Origin: Apus apus
Lineage: Eukaryota; Chordata; Aves; Apodiformes; Apodidae
Assembly: GCF_020740795.1 (NCBI RefSeq)
Contig: NC_067295.1
Coordinates: 1,674,501-1,738,500 of the forward strand
Length of the DNA: 64,000 bases
Reading direction: 5' to 3'
In this document: piece after piece, positions 61,501 through 64,000 of the stretch
Layout of the letters: the number at the start of each line of letters is the position of its first letter
Numbering within the stretch: the stretch's first letter is position 1
The notes under the pieces: model-generated
The model's input: only the letters and a program-made list of their open reading frames with translations
What the model was told of the DNA's origin: nothing
Database searches by the model: none
Program-made: the position numbers and the translations under genes

Positions 61501-64000
61501 TCTTCTAGATTCCCAGACAGTACGCTCAGCATCCTCATGCTACTGATGTAATCCTGGAGCAAGGTCCCCTGGGCCCAGCCTCGTGAAGCCAAAGCTGTTC
61601 TGAGCCCTGGGCCTCAGGCACACACCACCCCCACAGCCCCTCGGCCCTGGGATACCCCAGGCACGTTTTATGGACCCGTTTATGCACTTGTTGAGTGTCT
61701 AAGTTCACTCTGCACCCACGGGGAACATTAAGAGCTCAGCAAAGCTCTTTGCTAATACTATTCTTGCAGTCCTTTACGTTCAGCTGCAGAAAAAACTAGC
61801 CAGGAATAAAGCAGACGTCATTAGAAGCAGGAATAAAACCAACCCAGCAGATTCCCTGGGTAACTCCCTGTGAGCAGGTACCCACCTTCAACCCCAAAGA
61901 TTTTGCTGTTGGCTAAAAGCAACTGCCAGGCAAACCCTGAGCTGAGGTACAACAAGTGAAGCCCAAGAGAAGTGGGTGGCGTGATGCCAGGCTGCATATT
62001 TGACCCAAATTGCTGAAACTACAGCTGGTGGAGTGATTCACTGTGTCCTGCTCCATCAATGGGCCTGGCCTGGCTCTCTGTTTGTGACTTGTCTCCGGAG
62101 AGACGGAGGGTTTCTTTGTTTTGTTTGTATGAACGCCTTGGTTATTCAGGGAACTGTGACAGGCTGTGGGAAGATTGGCTGGCTGCTCCTGGAGAAGATG
62201 CACATGGTGGATCCATATTTGGACCTGGCTGCTCAGCTCCCCTGAGGCCCTTCCTGCTCTTTCTTGACCTCAGGAGCGTCACACATATCTTCCTGTGACC
62301 CATAACTCTGTCCTGCTCCCCAGCTCACCTGGTACAAGGAGGCTGATGGCCCAGAAAGGTCTATGTGATGCACAGGGTGTGTAGGTGGAGGAGAATGTAA
62401 GGACTTGGCTGAATCCTAAGCACTCCTGTAGCCCAGTGTCTGCTCTTTGATGCTAATGCTGGAGCACCAGGAGGGAACAGACATGGTCAGAGACACCATG
62501 ACTGTGGACATCAGGATTAAGTCCCAATATGTGGAAACGGAGGGGAAACCCAAGATGTTCACCCCATCCAAGCATGGGCACAGCAAGTTTTCAGGACTCA
62601 GGAGTGGGGCTTGTGGCTGTGGGTTGAGCAGAGAAGCTGATGGGGAGGTGGGCATGGCAGTGAGCACAAACCTGACTCCAGCTCCATCTGATTTCTTTTT
62701 TGAGGGACACAGACACAAGCCCTCCCCCATTTCAGGGGCTCAGCCTTGCCTGCCCACTGCTGGGGCAGCAGATGGCAAATACACATGAAAAAATGCTGAA
62801 AATGAAAAATGCAACAAAATGCTACACAGTTGCCTGTCCCTTTTGATTCAGTTTCTGGTCAACTAAATTGTTGTTGAATAAGGCAAGCTGTGTCAAAAAT
62901 GTACTTTAATGAAGTGCAGCAGGGGCTCTGGCTTTATTTCCCAAGCTCCATGAAGGTTTTAATCCCCCAACTCTGGAAGCCACTGCACATATGCTTTAAA
63001 GAGGGTATTTTTTGCTCCCTGGTATTTCATGCATGTTATATTTTAAAGGCTGCTGCCAGTTTAGTTCAGGCCCAAAACGTTGGTGTTGCTCTGGGGGATG
63101 GAGGAGGAGGGAGGTACTTCACTAAAGTGATTCAAAATAATCCCAGAGTAACCTGGGAGGAGGGTGACCTGTCATACAGGCTGAGTCCCCTCCTGTCCCC
63201 ACCAGCAAGCGTGGAGGTGTCCAAAACAATTTGGGAAGGGTCTGAAAATGTCAGGGGGTGATGAGCATCCTCCACATCCAGCCTCACCCTCCAGCCCAGC
63301 ACTGTTCCTTCCACCAAGGATAATCCCAGGGGATTCCCCAGGCACCAAGAAGGGGCTTTGCTAATTAGTCCTGGCTTATCTCAAGCAAACTTTCTGCTCT
63401 GTTTGGTTAAGAGCAGCCTGGAGTGACTAATATCTGCAGCAGGGAGGAAAAGCCCTCCTGGCATCTCTCTTCTTGCCTGGGAGAGCCTTGCTCAGGGACA
63501 TATTAAAGGTTTTTGTTTCCAGGAGCTGTCAAATCCCTCACCTTTCACAAGCACTAAAACGGCCAAGGGAAAAAATATATGCGAGTGGAATAATAATTTT
63601 TAACTCATAAATTTGAGCTCATAAATCAAGGATTGACGGAGCAGTCGTTGTAATGTCTCGTGAGTTAACATTTGAGGTTTTCTTTCACCTGAGGAAAAGG
63701 AAAAAAATACCCAAGTCTCTGCCCTTCCACTCCAGAGATTGTTATAAATCACCTTAATGTTACACTCTTGCTCTTAAATAGACCAAAAGCACAAGCGTGG
63801 GGAACAGAGACTGAAACGGGGTAATTTAAAAAGTACAGTACTGGGAAGAAAGCTTTTTTCATCCCCCCAAAGTTAAAAAAAAGCAAGCACCCAAGAGAGC
63901 CAAACCAACTCCTCTATGCTTTCAAAAGCAGAGGAAAAATCCTGCATTCCAGGAAACACAGCCCTGAGACCGAGGCATGAAGAGGGGGGTGTCACGTACG
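58577..64000. other. Gene-poor region to the window edge
   Basis: No supported coding exon or repeat. The last 500 bases (about 63,480-63,900) are AT-rich and repeat-free with homeodomain-type TAAT cores, so they are a possible noncoding regulatory block. Confidence 0.5.

Noticed and set aside
34000-64000. Coding exons of LMF1 or SOX8, expected near here from human synteny
   Set aside because: I looked for SOX HMG-box and LMF1 membrane-segment signatures on both strands and found none; those genes probably lie beyond the window.
1-64000. CRISPR arrays, bacterial insertion sequences, tRNA or rRNA genes, retroviral gag/pol/env
   Set aside because: None seen. The window is vertebrate nuclear DNA, the repeats are CR1 and simple sequence, and I found no clear LTR or retroviral coding motif.

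Overview
This is a piece of a bird nuclear genome. The evidence is intron-rich genes with GT-AG junctions, many copies of the avian CR1 LINE 3' end with its ATTCTATGA-type tail, short introns, and the CHTF18-GNG13 gene pair, which is also adjacent on human 16p13.3 (chicken chromosome 14 is the expected homologue, from memory). Species cannot be told from the sequence alone.

Layout. (1) Positions 1-11,980: CHTF18 on the + strand, complete except for its first exon(s). I traced twenty exons by splice signals and phase; together they encode 964 residues and a stop. (2) Positions about 11,970-13,950: GNG13 on the - strand, converging on CHTF18. Its two coding exons give the family's usual 67 residues, and the poly(A) signals of the two genes lie about 40 bp apart. 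(3) Positions 14,000-19,000: AT-rich microsatellites and noncoding sequence. (4) Positions 19,121-33,450: an 18-coding-exon - strand gene encoding a 675-residue protein I cannot name. It has a SUMO-interacting-like motif, two Cys/His clusters and a long, probably helical C-terminal part. It starts from a CpG-island promoter with ETS- and YY1-like sites. (5) Positions 33,500-64,000: no convincing protein-coding gene. This part holds CR1 fragments, a decayed C2H2 zinc-finger relic with fingers in both orientations, possible conserved noncoding blocks and one isolated TATA-type promoter candidate.

CHTF18 (clamp loading and cohesion) and GNG13 (G-protein signalling in sensory cells) are not functionally related; their adjacency is ancestral synteny. 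The most interesting object is the uncharacterised gene. Its reading frame stays open and in phase across all 18 coding exons, so it is very likely real, and I recall no similar gene at the matching human position. No bacterial-type features (operons, CRISPR, insertion sequences) are present or expected.
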